Assembly: GCA_002104895.1 (NCBI GenBank)
Contig: MCFG01000085.1
Location: 48,501 to 112,500 of the forward strand
Direction: 5' to 3'
Length of the DNA stretch: 64,000 nucleotides
Source: Anaeromyces robustus
Lineage: Eukaryota; Neocallimastigomycota; Neocallimastigomycetes; Neocallimastigales; Neocallimastigaceae
Part shown: one piece after another, positions 26,270 to 42,475 of the stretch
Numbering within the stretch: the stretch's first letter is position 1
Layout of the letters: the number at the start of each line of letters is the position of its first letter
Notes under the pieces: model-generated
The model's database searches: none
Told to the model about the DNA's origin: nothing
Seen by the model: the letters and a program-made list of their open reading frames with translations, nothing else
Program-made: the position numbers and the translations under genes

Positions 26270-28440
26270 GATTAATTAAAAAAATTTTTTTTTTTTTTTT
26301 CCTTTTTTGATGGTAAAATTTTTTGTGTTCCTCTTTTCTTTTTTTTTATTTTTTTTTTTACCATAAAAATAAAAATAAAAAAATATAAAAAAATAAAAAA
26401 TTTAAATTGAGTCATACAACTAAAAAAAAAAAGTATAATTTAAACAACAACAACAACATATTTAGTATTAATTTTTTTTAAAAAAAAATAATTAATAGAA
26501 AACTCTTTTTATTATGATTATTATTTTAAATTAAAATAATTAAAAAAAATAATAAAATTAAAAAAAATTATTTATTGTTATTATTCATTTCTGTTTTTTT
26601 TTTTTTTTTTTTAATTTATTCTTTTAGAAACTTTTTATTTTTGTCTTTATTTTATTTTTATTGATTCTATAAAATAAAATAAAATAAATAAATGATAAGA
26701 TATTAAATAATATATAAAGTAAAGTAAAGTAAAAAAAAAAAAAAAACTTTTAATTGTTCTTTTGTTTTATTTTTTTTTATTTATTTTTCATTTTAATCAG
26801 TTTAATTTAATTTTAATTCTATTATTATTGTTTTTATCCTTTTTTTGTTTTTTTTTATTATTATTGTTGTTTTTATTTATTTACTGACTGATTGTTCATT
26901 GTTTTTTTTTTTTTTTTTTTTTAATTAAGTAAATAAATAAATTAAGAATTAAAATAAAAAATAAAAGGTTAAAATGAAGAATAAATAAACTTTTAAAAAT
27001 AATTAAAATATTAAAAAAATTAAAATTTTAATTAAATTCAAAAATGTTTTTTCAATAATAATTTTTTTTTTTTTTTCAATTATTATTTTATTATTTTGAA
27101 AGAGTAGTAATAAAATAAAACAAATTTTAATAAAATAAAAAAGAATAAAAAAAACTTAAAATTAAAATAATAATAATAAAATAAAATAAAATTTATTAGA
27201 AAATAAGATTAAACAGTTGCCGTTAAAAAAAAAAAAAAAAAACTTAAAATTTTAATTAAATTCAAAAATGTTTCTATAATTTTTTTTTTTTTAATTTTAC
27301 ATATTTAATCATTATATAAAAAAAAGAGTTAATTTTTAAATTTTAAAAATTGTCAAAAAAAAAAAACATAATAATTATGATAATAATAATAATTAAAAAA
27401 AGATTATATTATATATTTAAAATTATTAGTCATTTGTTATGTTTTATAATAATTTATTTATTATTTATAATCCATGAAATTAAAAAAAAATAAATTATAT
27501 AATAAATTATATTATTCATTATATAATAATAATAATAATAAACACCTTTTTTTTGTTATTTTTTGTTTTAATAATAAAATATTAATTAATATAATAAATA
27601 ATAGCTCTTTTTTTTTTTTTTTTTTTTTGCAATATTATTAATTTTTATTATATGGAATATATATATATATAAATAGTATATAGATAAATACATATATATG
27701 GTATTTTAAATATATATATATATTTTTCACATTTCATAATAGTTTTATGTTTTAAAAAGCAATATTTTATTTTATTTTATTATGAATTTAATTATAAAAT
27801 AATGATGATAAAAAAAAAAGTAAATAATTATATAAAAATATATAACATATAACATATAATAAAATAATTTTTTTTTTTAAATTTTAATTAAAACTATTTT
27901 AAAAGTAAAAAAAAAAATTAATTAAAAAACTTATTATTATTATTATTATTTAAAATAAAAATAAAATAAAATACTACTTATTTAAAAAAAAAGTTTAATT
28001 TATTTTTTTTTATATATTTACTATATAGAATTAAATATTAATAGAATAAATCCCATAACTTTATAAAAATATATAATATATAATGTATATAATAAAGATA
28101 TAATGTATAATATATATAAAATTATTTTAAGAATTAAAATATTAAAATATTAATAATAATAATAATAATTATATTTATTATATTAAAATGTTCATTTTTT
28201 AATTTATAAAAAAAGTCTTCTATTCTATTATAAATATTTTTTTTATTATTATAATTATTATTATTAAATCCCAAAGAATTATAGGATTAAAAAAAAAATA
28301 AATAATATAAATCGAAAAAATGGAATAATAACAAAAAAATGAATAATAATAATTAAAACGTGATAATAAAATTAAATGAATTAAAAAATTTTATATCATT
28401 ATTGTCATGTCATTTTAATATATCATATATACATATATAA
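26270..28440. repeat. Diverged intergenic duplication, copy 1 (collinear with 34225-35010)
   Basis: Blocks that recur in order at 34225-35010: GATGG.AAAATT...TGTGTTCCTCTTTTCTTT (about 26308), GTCATACAAC...AAAGTATAATTTAA (about 26411), AATTTATTCTTTTAGAAACTTTTT (about 26612), TTTATAATCCATGAAATTAAAAA (about 27466), AAGTCTTCTAT.CTATTATAA (about 28213), and TAATTAAAACGTGATA.TAAAATTAAATGAA then TCATTATTGTCATGTCATTT (28350-28420). This copy carries about 0.8 kb extra between 26.64 and 27.43 kb, where a 30-bp word (27020-27049 = 27244-27273) is itself duplicated. Non-coding. Confidence 0.65.
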
Positions 28441-29077
28441 TTTTTTTTTAATATATTTTAAAATCATAAACTCTAATTTTTTTTTTTTATAATCTTCTTC
28501 ATTTTATATATATATATTTCATTTTAATTAATAATAAATATTATATATATGTATATATAAAATAATAGGAATAAAATTAAAAATAAAATGAAAATAAGAT
28601 ACATATATATAACATACTGTAATTTACCATTTTATAATAATAAAAATAATAATAAATTTATTGATTTTAAAGAAAAAAAAAATTAAAAAATAATAACGAA
28701 AGAAAAAAAAAATACATATACATATACATAATAATAATTATAATAAATAAATAAAATAAAATAAAAAAAGTATAGTATAGTATAGTAATAAAAAAGTGGC
28801 CATACAAATAAATTTATGTACTATATTTTTAGTTTAAAATAATAATAATAATTATTATTATATAATTATATGTATAGTTATAAGCTTATTTTCTTATTTT
28901 ATTTTCATATATATATATATAATATAATATAAAATAATAAAAAAAATGATTTATTATTTTATAAATATTTCTTTATAATATTATTTTTTTTTATTTAGTT
29001 ATTTTTTTATTTATTTTCATTTACGGTTATAATTTTATATTTATATTTTTATACTTTATATTCCATAAATAATAATA

Positions 29078-29130
<53 letters not shown>

Positions 29131-31241
29131 TTAATTTTAAGAAAAATGAAAATATTTTCATATGTTTATTATCATTATTATTATTTATTTATTTTTATTA
29201 TTATTTTATTTATTTTTTTTATATTACTCATAACTTTAATATGTAATAAATAAAATAAAATAAAATAAAAATGAATTATGAGTAATCTCTAAATCATTGA
29301 ATTAAAATAATATATATAAATATAAAAAGAGATATATTTTGGTATGTGGTATGCCATACAAAAAAATAATATAATAATTATTAATTTTATTAATTAAAAA
29401 TAAAAAAAAACTTTGATTTATAATAAAAAGTTTATAAATAACTATTATTTATTATTTATTATTTATTATTTATTATTTAAATGAAAAAACTTTATTTTTT
29501 ATCGTCTATATATTTTTTTAATAAATAAATCTTAAATATTTAATAATTATAATAAGAAAATAAATGTGATTAAAATAAATTTTCTTTTTTTTTTTTATTT
29601 TTATTTAAAGAATTAAGAGATTTAATTAGATATAATAAAATATAATGCATAGTTTTTTCTTTTTTCTTTTTTTTTTTCTTTTTTTTTTTTTTTTTTCTTC
29701 TTTCTTTTTTTTTTTAATATATATATTAATTAATTATAATAAAATGTATTTAATATACATATTTGCATTTACATTAAAATTATATAGATAGATTATTTTT
29801 TTTTCTTTTTTTTCTTTTTTTTCTTTTTTTTTTTTATATACCGCTAAATACCTATAAAAAAAATTTTTTTTTAAATTTAATTTAACGGTAGATGATGAAA
29901 AAAAAAACTTTGATTTGACTTTTAATAAAAAAAAAAAAAAAATAACTTTTTTTTTTGTTTTTTTTTTTTTTTTTTGTTATTTTATTTATTTATTAATCTT
30001 TATATATATATATATGATATAATATTTAATAATATTTAATATACATTAAGTTTTCAATAGTAATAAGAATTAAAAAAAATTTAAAAATAATAAAAAAAAA
30101 AATAAAAAAATAAAAAAATTAAAAAAAAAATTTAAAATAAAATAATAAGAATAATAATAAATCAACGCATCTCCAAAATCCATCATTAAAAAATATATAT
30201 ACATAAACACATAAAAAAAGGTGTAAAAAAAAAAACGCGCATCTTTTTATTCTTTTTATTCTTTTTTTTTATTTTATTTTTATTTTTGGTTTTGATTTTG
30301 ATTTACTTATATATTACTTATAAATTATACTCAATTTTTTTTTTTGTTTTGCTTCAACTTTATAATATACACATAATTTTTATTTATATTTTTTATATTT
30401 TATATTTTAAACACTTTTACTTTTTTCATTTTTTATTTTTTATTTATTTAATTATTTATTTGTTTATTTATTTATTTAAATGAATTGGTTTTTTTCTTAT
30501 TCCATAGAAATGAAATATTTATATTATATTTATAAAAATTAAAAATAAGAAAAAAAATTTTTTTTTTTCAATTTTAAACTTTTTTGTTTTGTTTTTATTT
30601 TATTTTATTTTATTTTATTTTATTTTATACTTTTATTTTTATTCTTATTCTTATTTTTACCTTTTCTTGATATACCGTTAGATTAAAGTAAAAAACAAAA
30701 AAATAATTAATAAAATTATTTTTTTTTTTTTAGAAAAGAATTTAAAAAAAAAAAGTAAATAAATAAATAAATAAAATAAAATATAATAAATAAATAAAAG
30801 AAACTTTATTATTCTATTGTAGTTATTGTTTTTTTTTTTTTTTCTTTCTTTAATTTTAATTTTTAATTTTTAATGTTTATTTTATAATTTTATATATTAT
30901 AAAGTTAGCAAAAAAATATTCTTTAAAAACAATAAAAAATAAAAATAAAAATAAAAAATTATTTTATAAAATTATGTTTTTTTATAAAAAAAAATAAAAA
31001 ATAAATAAAATAAAGTTAAAAAAAATTAGCAAAATATATTCTTTTAAGTAAAAAAAAAATATTATTTTATAAAATTATTTTTTATAATTTTTTTTAAACT
31101 TTTTTTTTTGTTTTATTTTGTTTTTCTTTTACTTTTACTTTTATTCTATTTTTTAAACTTTTTTTTTTGTTATTGTTTGTTATTAATATTGTTATTGTTT
31201 ATTTTTGTTTATATTTATTTGTTTGTTTATACCTTTTTTAC

Positions 31242-31273
<32 letters not shown>

Positions 31274-31469
31274 ATTTTTCTATTATAAAAAAATTTCATA
31301 TATTTTTTTATAATTTTTTATTTTTTATTTTTTTTTTATTTTTTTAATAATTAAAATTTGATATATATTTTTTTAAAAGGTTAATTAATAAAACAAAAGT
31401 TAAATAAAATAATAATAATAATAATAAAATAAAATACTAACTACATTTATAAACATTAAATAAATAAAA

Positions 31470-31500
<31 letters not shown>

Positions 31501-33240
31501 CTATTGTATCTTTTATAATAAATTTTATTTAATTTTATTTTATTTTTTTTTTTTTTTTTACATTATTTCTTATCAATTTCATCGTTTTTTTTTTTTTTTT
31601 TTTTTTTTCTATTTTTGTAAAAAAAAAAAATAAAATAAAATAAAATAAAAAATTTTCAATATATAATGAGATGGGTTTATTAATTAAACTCTTTTTTTTT
31701 ATTTATTTATATTGTCTTTTACTTTTACTTTTTTTTGTTATCAATTCCATCAATTCCATCAATTCTATTTTTTCTTTTTTTCTGTTTTTTTTTTTTTTTT
31801 TCAATGTTAATGTAATATGTCCTTTTTTTTTTAACTTTTTTTTTTGCATACATATTTATTATATATAATAAAATGTAATACAAAAAAATATATATAAATA
31901 TATAAATATAAAATATATAATAACTATATATATATATAATATTATATATTTTTTGTTTTTGTTTTGCTTTTACATTATTTTTTTATTCTTTTATTTTTAT
32001 AATAAATGATGATGATAATTATATTGTATTTTAAGTCTATATTAATGCTACTAATGAATAATGAATAATAAATAATAATAATATTTTTTTATGTAATAAC
32101 AAAAAAAATAAATAAAATAAAATTCATAATTTAATTAAATATTTATAAAAAAAAAAAGTACTATTCTTTTTTTTTTCTTATCAATTTTATCAATTTTATT
32201 TGTATTTTCATTATATATATATATATATATATTGAAATGAAATGTCCAACATAATAATAATAATAATAATTAGAAAAATAAAATAAAAAATTAAAATATA
32301 TATATATATATTCTATTTTATTTTTTTTTTTTTAATGTTTTGTTTTTTGTTTGTTTGTTTGTTTTTTCTTTCATTCTTTCTTTCATTCTTTCTTTCTTTT
32401 CTTTATTTATTTCTATAAAAATAAAAATAATTACATTAATCCTATATTTATTATTATTATTATTATTTTCCTTATATATTATACATAATTTTTGTTTTTA
32501 TGTAATAAAGAAATAGTATAAATTCTTAATTAAATAATATGATAAAAAAAATAAAACTCTATATTATTTTTTTTCCTTACAATTAAAATCATAATATATA
32601 ATGAATCATTAGATGAATCTATTATAAATAAATTATTATGGAATTTTTTTTTTCTTTCTTTAATAATAAAATAAAATAAAATAAAATATATTAAAAAAAA
32701 TAATAATAAATATTATAAATAAAATAATTATAATAATCTGTTATAAATTAATAATAATATATAATCTGACGTGAAAAACGGTAAAATAAATTAATAATAA
32801 AATATTAATCTGACATGAAAAACGGTAAAAAAAAAAATTTTTTTTTTTTAATAAATGAAAAGACGCCTTTTTTTTTTATTTATTTATTTTTTTTTTTTTT
32901 TTTTTTTTTTCATTTTTTTAACATATATTTATTTATCAACTTTAATCTTATCTATAATAATAATAATAATAATTAATGAATAATAAATAAATAAATAAAA
33001 TAAATAAATAATGTATTTTTAATTAATTAATTAAAAAAAAAAACGGTCTTCTTTTTTTTTAACATTTAAATTATAATTTTTTATTTTTCTTTTTTTTTTT
33101 TTTTTTTTTTCGATAAAAAATTGATAAAAATTGATTTAATATCATTTATATATATATATATATATATTGATTTTTTATAAACTTTAATTTTTTTTTTTTT
33201 TTTTTAATATTTCCTTTTTATTTCTTTGGAGATAAATATA
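28441..33240. other. AT-rich gene-free region
   Basis: About 4.8 kb of homopolymers, ATT runs (for example 29081-29130) and TA repeats. Open frames here translate to Phe/Ile/Tyr/Leu or Lys strings only. A 25-bp word, TAATCTGACGTGAAAAACGG plus TAAAA, occurs twice at 32762-32786 and, with one change, at 32806-32830. Nothing else stands out. Confidence 0.55.
32762..32830. repeat. Paired 25-bp direct repeat
   Basis: TAATCTGACGTGAAAAACGG plus TAAAA at 32762 and the version with CATG at 32806, 44 bp apart. One substitution separates the copies. CG-containing words are rare in this desert, so the pair is noticeable. Confidence 0.75.
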
Positions 33241-33369
33241 CCAACCAACCAAAAAAAAAAAAAAAAAAAAAAAAAAAATTAAATGTTAAAAAAAAAGTAA
33301 AAAAAAAAAAAGAAAGTTTTTATTATTAATTATTATTATTAATTATTATTATTTTTTAATACATTGCTA

Positions 33370-33418
<49 letters not shown>

Positions 33419-33948
33419 ACACAATAATTTTAATTTTCCACTTTTTTTTTATGTTTTTCTATTGTTTTTTTCTCTTATGTGTATATTGATATATTGATAG
33501 ATTTTTTTGATTTTTTCATACACATAATTTTTAATTTGATTTAAAATAAAAAATAAAAAAAAAAATAAAAATAAAAATAAATTAAATTAAAATTCGATAT
33601 AGGGGAAAAAAATGAAAAAAAAAAAATACATATAGATATATTATATATATATATATATATTAATAATAATTCTCTTTTTTTTTTTTTATCATTTTTTCTC
33701 TTTCTTTTTTTCTTTCTTTCTTCCTCTTTTTTATGAATCGTAATATACATATATACATATATTAAATATATTAAAATATTAAAATATTAAAATATTAAAT
33801 AATTAATTCTCCAATTTTTTCTTTTTTTTTATTATTCTCATCATCATCTCCTATTTATTTATTTTTTTAATATTAATTATTAATATTAATAATAAATCGT
33901 AAAAATGTTACACATTATTTTTCTTTTTCCTTTTTTTTTTTTTAATAA

Positions 33949-33982
<34 letters not shown>

Positions 33983-34040
33983 AATTAATTAAATAATATA
34001 TTTATAAAGGGAGAAAAAATAAATAAATTGATTTATATAT
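33241..34040. repeat. Intergenic duplication, unit 1 (matches 35160-35700)
   Basis: Two collinear blocks are shared with 35160-35700. The first is AGAAAGTTTTTATTATTAAT, a poly(A) run, then GTTACACAATAATTTTAATT (33310-33440). The second is TTATGAATCGTAATATACAT, AATAATTAATTCTCCA, CATC.TC...CCTATTTATTTATTTTTT, then AAATCGTAAAAATGTTACAC and CAATTAATTAAA (33731-34000). It includes one uninterrupted 44-base A tract at 33372-33415. Confidence 0.7.
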
Positions 34041-34049
34041 CTATTACAC

Positions 34050-34137
34050 TATTATATATATGATGTTAAAGTGTAATAATAATAATAAAAATAATAATAA
34101 AAAAAAAAAAAGACAGTTAAAAAATATATAATATAAT

Positions 34138-34174
<37 letters not shown>

Positions 34175-34495
34175 AAATTTTTTATATTATCCAAATATAT
34201 TTAATAATTTGGATAATAATAACATTTCTATAATTAAAAAAATTTTTTTTTCTTTTTTTTGATGGAAAATTATTGTGTTCCTCTTTTCTTTATGCTAAAA
34301 AAGAAAAAGAACACACAAGAATAAAAAAAAATAAAAAAAAATAAAAAATTGAATTTAGTCATACAACAAAAGTATAATTTAATAACAAAATATTTAGTAT
34401 TATTTTTTTTTTATTTTTAAATAAAAATAAATAAAAAAATAATAATAAAAATTAAAAAAAAAATAAAAATTAAAATAAAAAAATATTTCTGTTCA

Positions 34496-34527
<32 letters not shown>

Positions 34528-34694
34528 TTGTTTTTTGTTTTTTTTTTACTTAATTTATTCTTTTAGAAACTTTTTTATTTTTTATAATAATTTATTATTA
34601 TTTTATTAGTATTTATAATCCATGAAATTAAAAAATAAATATATAAATTTTTTATTTATAAAATAAGTCTTCTATACTATTATAATAATTATTC

Positions 34695-34743
<49 letters not shown>

Positions 34744-35010
34744 ATAATTTGTTGATATGATTCTATTTTAATTTTTATTTAAATTTATATATTATTTTTT
34801 TTACTATATTTTTTTAGTATTATTATTATTATTATTATTAAATCTCAATGAATTCATTGAAAAATTAAAAAAAAAATAATAATAATAATAATAAATATAA
34901 TAAAAATGAATAATCATAATTAAAACGTGATAGTAAAATTAAATGAATTAAAAAAAATTTTATGTCATTATTGTCATGTCATTTCAATATATGATATATA
35001 TACATATATA
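34050..35010. repeat. Intergenic duplications, second copies of the 21.7 kb and 26.3-28.4 kb segments
   Basis: 34050-34142 matches 21719-21800. 34225-35010 matches 26270-28440 in the same order but compressed, lacking the extra 0.8 kb. An ATT microsatellite lies at about 34699-34742. No coding potential. Confidence 0.65.
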
Positions 35011-35118
35011 TTGTATATGTATAAAAAAAAAAATTAAAGATATTAATACTAAATGAATGAATGAATGAATGAATAAATGATATATAAATAAATGATATAT
35101 AAATAAATGATATAAATC

Positions 35119-35155
<37 letters not shown>

Positions 35156-35159
35156 TTAT

Positions 35160-35247
35160 TTTAAAAAAAAAAAAAAAAAAAGAAAGTTTTTATTATTATT
35201 AATTATTAATTAATTATTAATTTTTATTATTTTTTAATGCATTTATA

Positions 35248-35283
<36 letters not shown>

Positions 35284-35700
35284 AGTTAAAAAAAAAAAGT
35301 TACACAATAATTTTAATTTTTCACTTTTTTTTGTTTTTTTTCGTTTTTTCTCTTATCTTATCTATTAATAATTCTTTTTTTTTTTTTCTCCCTCTTTCTT
35401 CCTTTCTTCCTCTTTTTTATGAATCGTAATATACATATATACAGATTTACATACATACATATATTAAATATTTTAAAAATATTAAAATATTAAATAATTA
35501 ATTCTCCATTTTTTTTTATCATCCTCATCATCGTTTCCTATTTATTTATTTTTTTAATATTAATTATTAATTATTAATTATTAATAGTAAATCGTAAAAA
35601 TGTTACACATTATTTTTCTTTTTCTTTTTTTTTTAGTAAAAAAAAAAAACAATTAATTAAACCATACATTTATAAAGGAAAAAATAAATAAATAAATTGA
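35160..35700. repeat. Intergenic duplication, unit 2 (matches 33241-34040)
   Basis: Same order and orientation as unit 1, about 1.7-1.9 kb away, with poly(A) and TTA tracts of different length. Suggests tandem duplication of a segment that also enclosed the 34.05-35.01 kb blocks, followed by divergence. Confidence 0.7.
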
Positions 35701-35869
35701 AACTTTATATATAATAATAATAATAATAATGTAATATGAATTGTTATTTATTTATTATTTATTTTTATACTGTATATATAAATAAAATAAATAAAAAAAA
35801 AGCATTATTATTTATATTTATACACAAGTATTTATAAAAAGTATATATATGAATATATAATATTTATTT

Positions 35870-36310
35870 CATAAGATTCATTTTAAAAATTCTTTTTTTT
35901 TTTTTTTTTTTTTTTTGATATTATATGTTATAGTATGTTATTATATTTAATATTTAATATTTAATATATTTTATAATAATGATATGATATATATATAAAT
36001 GATTATATTTATATTTTCTTTTTTTTTTTTTTTTTTTTTTTTTTTTGATATTATATGTTATATAATATTTTATAGAATAATGATATGATATATATATATA
36101 ATAATAATAAAAAAACATCATTCTTTTTTTTTTTTTCTTGATATTATATGTTATATAATTATTTATAGAACAATAATATATATATAATAAAAAAAAGCAT
36201 TATCATATGATTCATTTTAAAAATCCTTTTTTTTTTCTTTTTTTTTTTTTTTGATATATTATATGCTATATAATATTTTATAGAATAATGATAATGATAT
36301 GATATATATT
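35870..36310. repeat. Four imperfect tandem units of about 105-125 bp
   Basis: Each unit is a long T run followed by GATATTATATGTTATA.AAT, a TTTTATAGAATAATGATATG word and TATATATA. T runs start near 35891, 36018, 36123 and 36226. Units 1 and 4 are preceded by TTCATTTTAAAAAT. It sits in the 3' flank of the CHAP gene. Confidence 0.75.
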
Positions 36311-36573
36311 TAATGATGTGATATATATAATGATATATTTATATTTATATTTATATTTTTTGGGGTTAATTTAATAATTTTTTTTTTTTTAATTTTTTTT
36401 TCTTTTTTTTTTTTTTTTTTTTAATTTTTTTTTTCTTTTTTTTTTTTATTTTTTATTTTTTATTTCTTTTCATTTGTTATTTTTTATTTGTTACTTTATT
36501 TTATATTAACTAGTTGAGTAAAAAAAAAAAATATATATTTTTTCTTTTTTTTTTTTTATTTTATTTTTTTCGA

Positions 36574-37662
36574 TTATAAATAATCTATAGGATAACCTGA
36601 ATTACCACTATTATTTTTACCATAACCTGAAATATGAGAATCATTAATAGAACGTTTAACTGCATCAACTTTATTACTATGATTACCTTCAATAGTATAA
36701 ACATAATCGGTAGTTACTCCTACAACAATAGCTACATGAGATTGATTATTAGTAAGGAATAATATATCCCCATATTCTGGAATATAAATTTCTTTAGCAC
36801 CATATCTACCATTATCAATAAATTGTTGTTTAAGAATTCTAACAGCAGAAGATTTATTAATAATATGATTTTTAATACTTTTATTTTCATTAGCTACCCA
36901 AGATACAAACATAGCACACCATTCTCCTGGATTAATACCATACCATGCTCCAAATTTGGAATATTTATTATTATTAATTTTTTTACCTTCATAATTATAT
37001 TCCATTAAAGCAGTATTCACAAAACGTGTAAGAGTAGTAGTAATCATTCTTTTAACATTAATAGCATTTTTAGAAAATAATTTTTTATGAGTAGGTTCAT
37101 TAATTTCTCCGGTAGTAGGAAGATTATTATTAGTTTGAAAAGTTTTAACACATTCCATGGTATTATTTCCAAAATCTCCATCTGCTCCTGTATTTCCACA
37201 ATAATAACCTAAAAGTATTAAACGTAATTGAGCACGTTTAACTAAATTACCTTTATCTCCTTTAGATAATGTATTAAAAAGATCTGTGGTAGAAGAAGAT
37301 AATGATGAAGATAATGAAGTTTCATCTCCATTAACTATATTACGTTGAGCATTATTACTATAAAGTTGAGTTTGAGTTTCATTACCTGCTATACCATCAG
37401 TAGATAAGCCATTAACTTGTTGAAAAGCAAAAACACAAAATACAGTATTTGATCCAAAATCTCCATCAGCACCACTTGGTCCACAACTATAACCTAATGA
37501 TATTAATTTTTCTTGAAGATTTTTAACTTCTTGTCCTTTACTTCCTTTTCTTAATGTAGTATAAGCTCTTTTTTCAATAGTAATAGGTACTGATAAAACT
37601 TGATATGAAGTAATATATATTAAACTTAATATATAATATAAAAATGGATTAAAAAGTTTCAT
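36574..37662 (-). CDS. Secreted bacterial-type lysin: two peptidoglycan-binding domains plus CHAP peptidase
   Basis: Intronless, 362 residues. Residues 1-24 are a signal peptide, followed by a short propeptide ending in KR (31-32), a Kex2-like site. Two PG_binding_1 domains follow at about 38-101 and 132-196, each with LRKGSKGxxVKNLQ- or LSKGDKGNLVKRAQ-type starts and GADGDFG.NT cores; each carries a Cys pair (60/76 and 155/171). A Ser-rich linker (115-125) lies between them. Residues 208-345 form a CHAP domain: catalytic Cys249 in GEWCAMFVSW, His309 in SHVAIVVG, and Glu325 in YTIEGN as the likely third residue. CHAP enzymes cut peptidoglycan as amidases or endopeptidases. Fungi have no peptidoglycan, so the target would be bacteria sharing the gut. 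Domain style and lack of introns point to transfer from a gut bacterium, with fungal secretion signals added. The exact bond cut is unknown. Confidence 0.9.
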   Translation of the reverse strand: MKLFNPFLYYILSLIYITSYQVLSVPITIEKRAYTTLRKGSKGQEVKNLQEKLISLGYSCGPSGADGDFGSNTVFCVFAFQQVNGLSTDGIAGNETQTQLYSNNAQRNIVNGDETSLSSSLSSSTTDLFNTLSKGDKGNLVKRAQLRLILLGYYCGNTGADGDFGNNTMECVKTFQTNNNLPTTGEINEPTHKKLFSKNAINVKRMITTTLTRFVNTALMEYNYEGKKINNNKYSKFGAWYGINPGEWCAMFVSWVANENKSIKNHIINKSSAVRILKQQFIDNGRYGAKEIYIPEYGDILFLTNNQSHVAIVVGVTTDYVYTIEGNHSNKVDAVKRSINDSHISGYGKNNSGNSGYPIDYL

Positions 37663-41147
<3,485 letters not shown>

Positions 41148-41151
41148 TTAT

Positions 41152-41188
<37 letters not shown>

Positions 41189-41192
41189 TTAT

Positions 41193-41226
<34 letters not shown>

Positions 41227-41340
41227 TTATTATTATTATTATATTATTATTATTATTATTATTCATTATTATTATTATTATATTATTATTATTATTATTA
41301 TTCATTATTATTTACTGTTATTATTATTATTCATGATTAA

Positions 41341-41481
41341 TTATTATTTTTATTATTCATTATTTTTTATTATTTATTATTATTTTTATTATTCATTATT
41401 TTTTATTATTTATTTTTATTTTTATTATTCATTATTTTTTATTATTTATTATTATTTTTATTATTCATTATTCATTATTTA
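41341..41481. repeat. 36-bp minisatellite, four units
   Basis: Units at 41341, 41377, 41413 and 41449, each TTATTATTTTTATTATTCAT then TATTTTTTATTATTTA. Units 1 and 2 are identical; unit 3 has small changes and unit 4 is shortened. Confidence 0.85.
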
Positions 41482-41590
41482 TTATTATTCATTATTATTT
41501 ATTATTATTATGATTACTTTATTATAATAATTATATATAACAAATATATCATTATATATTTCATATATATATATTTGTTATATTTTAAAA

Positions 41591-41840
41591 CACATAATCT
41601 GTACATCATCTTTATTGAGTTTAAATATTAATTATACATGAATAATAATAAAAAAATAAAAAAAAATGAATAATACTTGGAGGATATATATAAGTAGTAT
41701 AGTAATACATAAAAACAATAAATCCATACTAACCTTTAATTCTACATAGAGAATTAAAGTAAAAATGATCTATCCTCTTCTTCTTGGGTACCGGTAATAG
41801 AATTCCGGCTTTTACCTTACTAGGCTGTCCTACTATATTT
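41591..41840. other. Unusual sequence island with hairpin; dispersed motif copy 2
   Basis: CACATAATCTGTACATCATC then TTTATTGAGTTTAAATAT (41591-41628) matches 2943-2986. Further right is a perfect 10-bp inverted repeat CTTTAATTCT/AGAATTAAAG (41734-41743 and 41750-41759, 6-base loop ACATAG). It is followed by the richest non-coding GC stretch of the region, GGTACCGGTAATAGAATTCC then GGCTTTTACC and CTAGGCTGTCCTAC (41789-41836). The reverse strand has an A-box-like AGCCTAGTAAGG, but no B-box or cloverleaf was found. Possibly a fragment of a dispersed element. Unidentified. Confidence 0.45.
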
Positions 41841-42388
41841 CATATATATATATATATAATTCCTAATTATAAATTATTTAAAATTTCGATAACATATTTA
41901 TTTATATACATATATATGTATATATATTATTCTATCTATTATAATATTATTATTATTATTCTTAAACAACATATAATATCAACATAATTATAAATAGTTT
42001 GATTATAATACATCAGAAATAATAAAAAAAAATCTATTTTAATAATATTTTTTATAAATACTTGATTCTAATACATTTATCTTTCTCTATCCTTCTCTAT
42101 GTATTTTATTTAATAAATAATTTTAAATCAAATATTACTATTAATATACCTAAATTCATTTTTAATAAATTTGTTTCAATAAATTTTCTATAACTTTATT
42201 CATAATACATCGAGAAGATATAATAATATTAAGAATGAAATATTAAATATAGTATTATAATTACATTTTCTATATAGATGATGTTATAATTACATTTTCT
42301 ATATAAATGTTGTTATAATTACATTTTCTAATAATAGTATTATTATTATTAACATATAAAATTTGTTATAGTAATATATATATATATA

Positions 42389-42475
<87 letters not shown>

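Noticed and set aside
41760-41840. Possible tRNA or tRNA-derived SINE on the minus strand
   Set aside because: An A-box-like word exists, but there is no GGTTCGA-type T arm and no cloverleaf with a 7-base anticodon loop.
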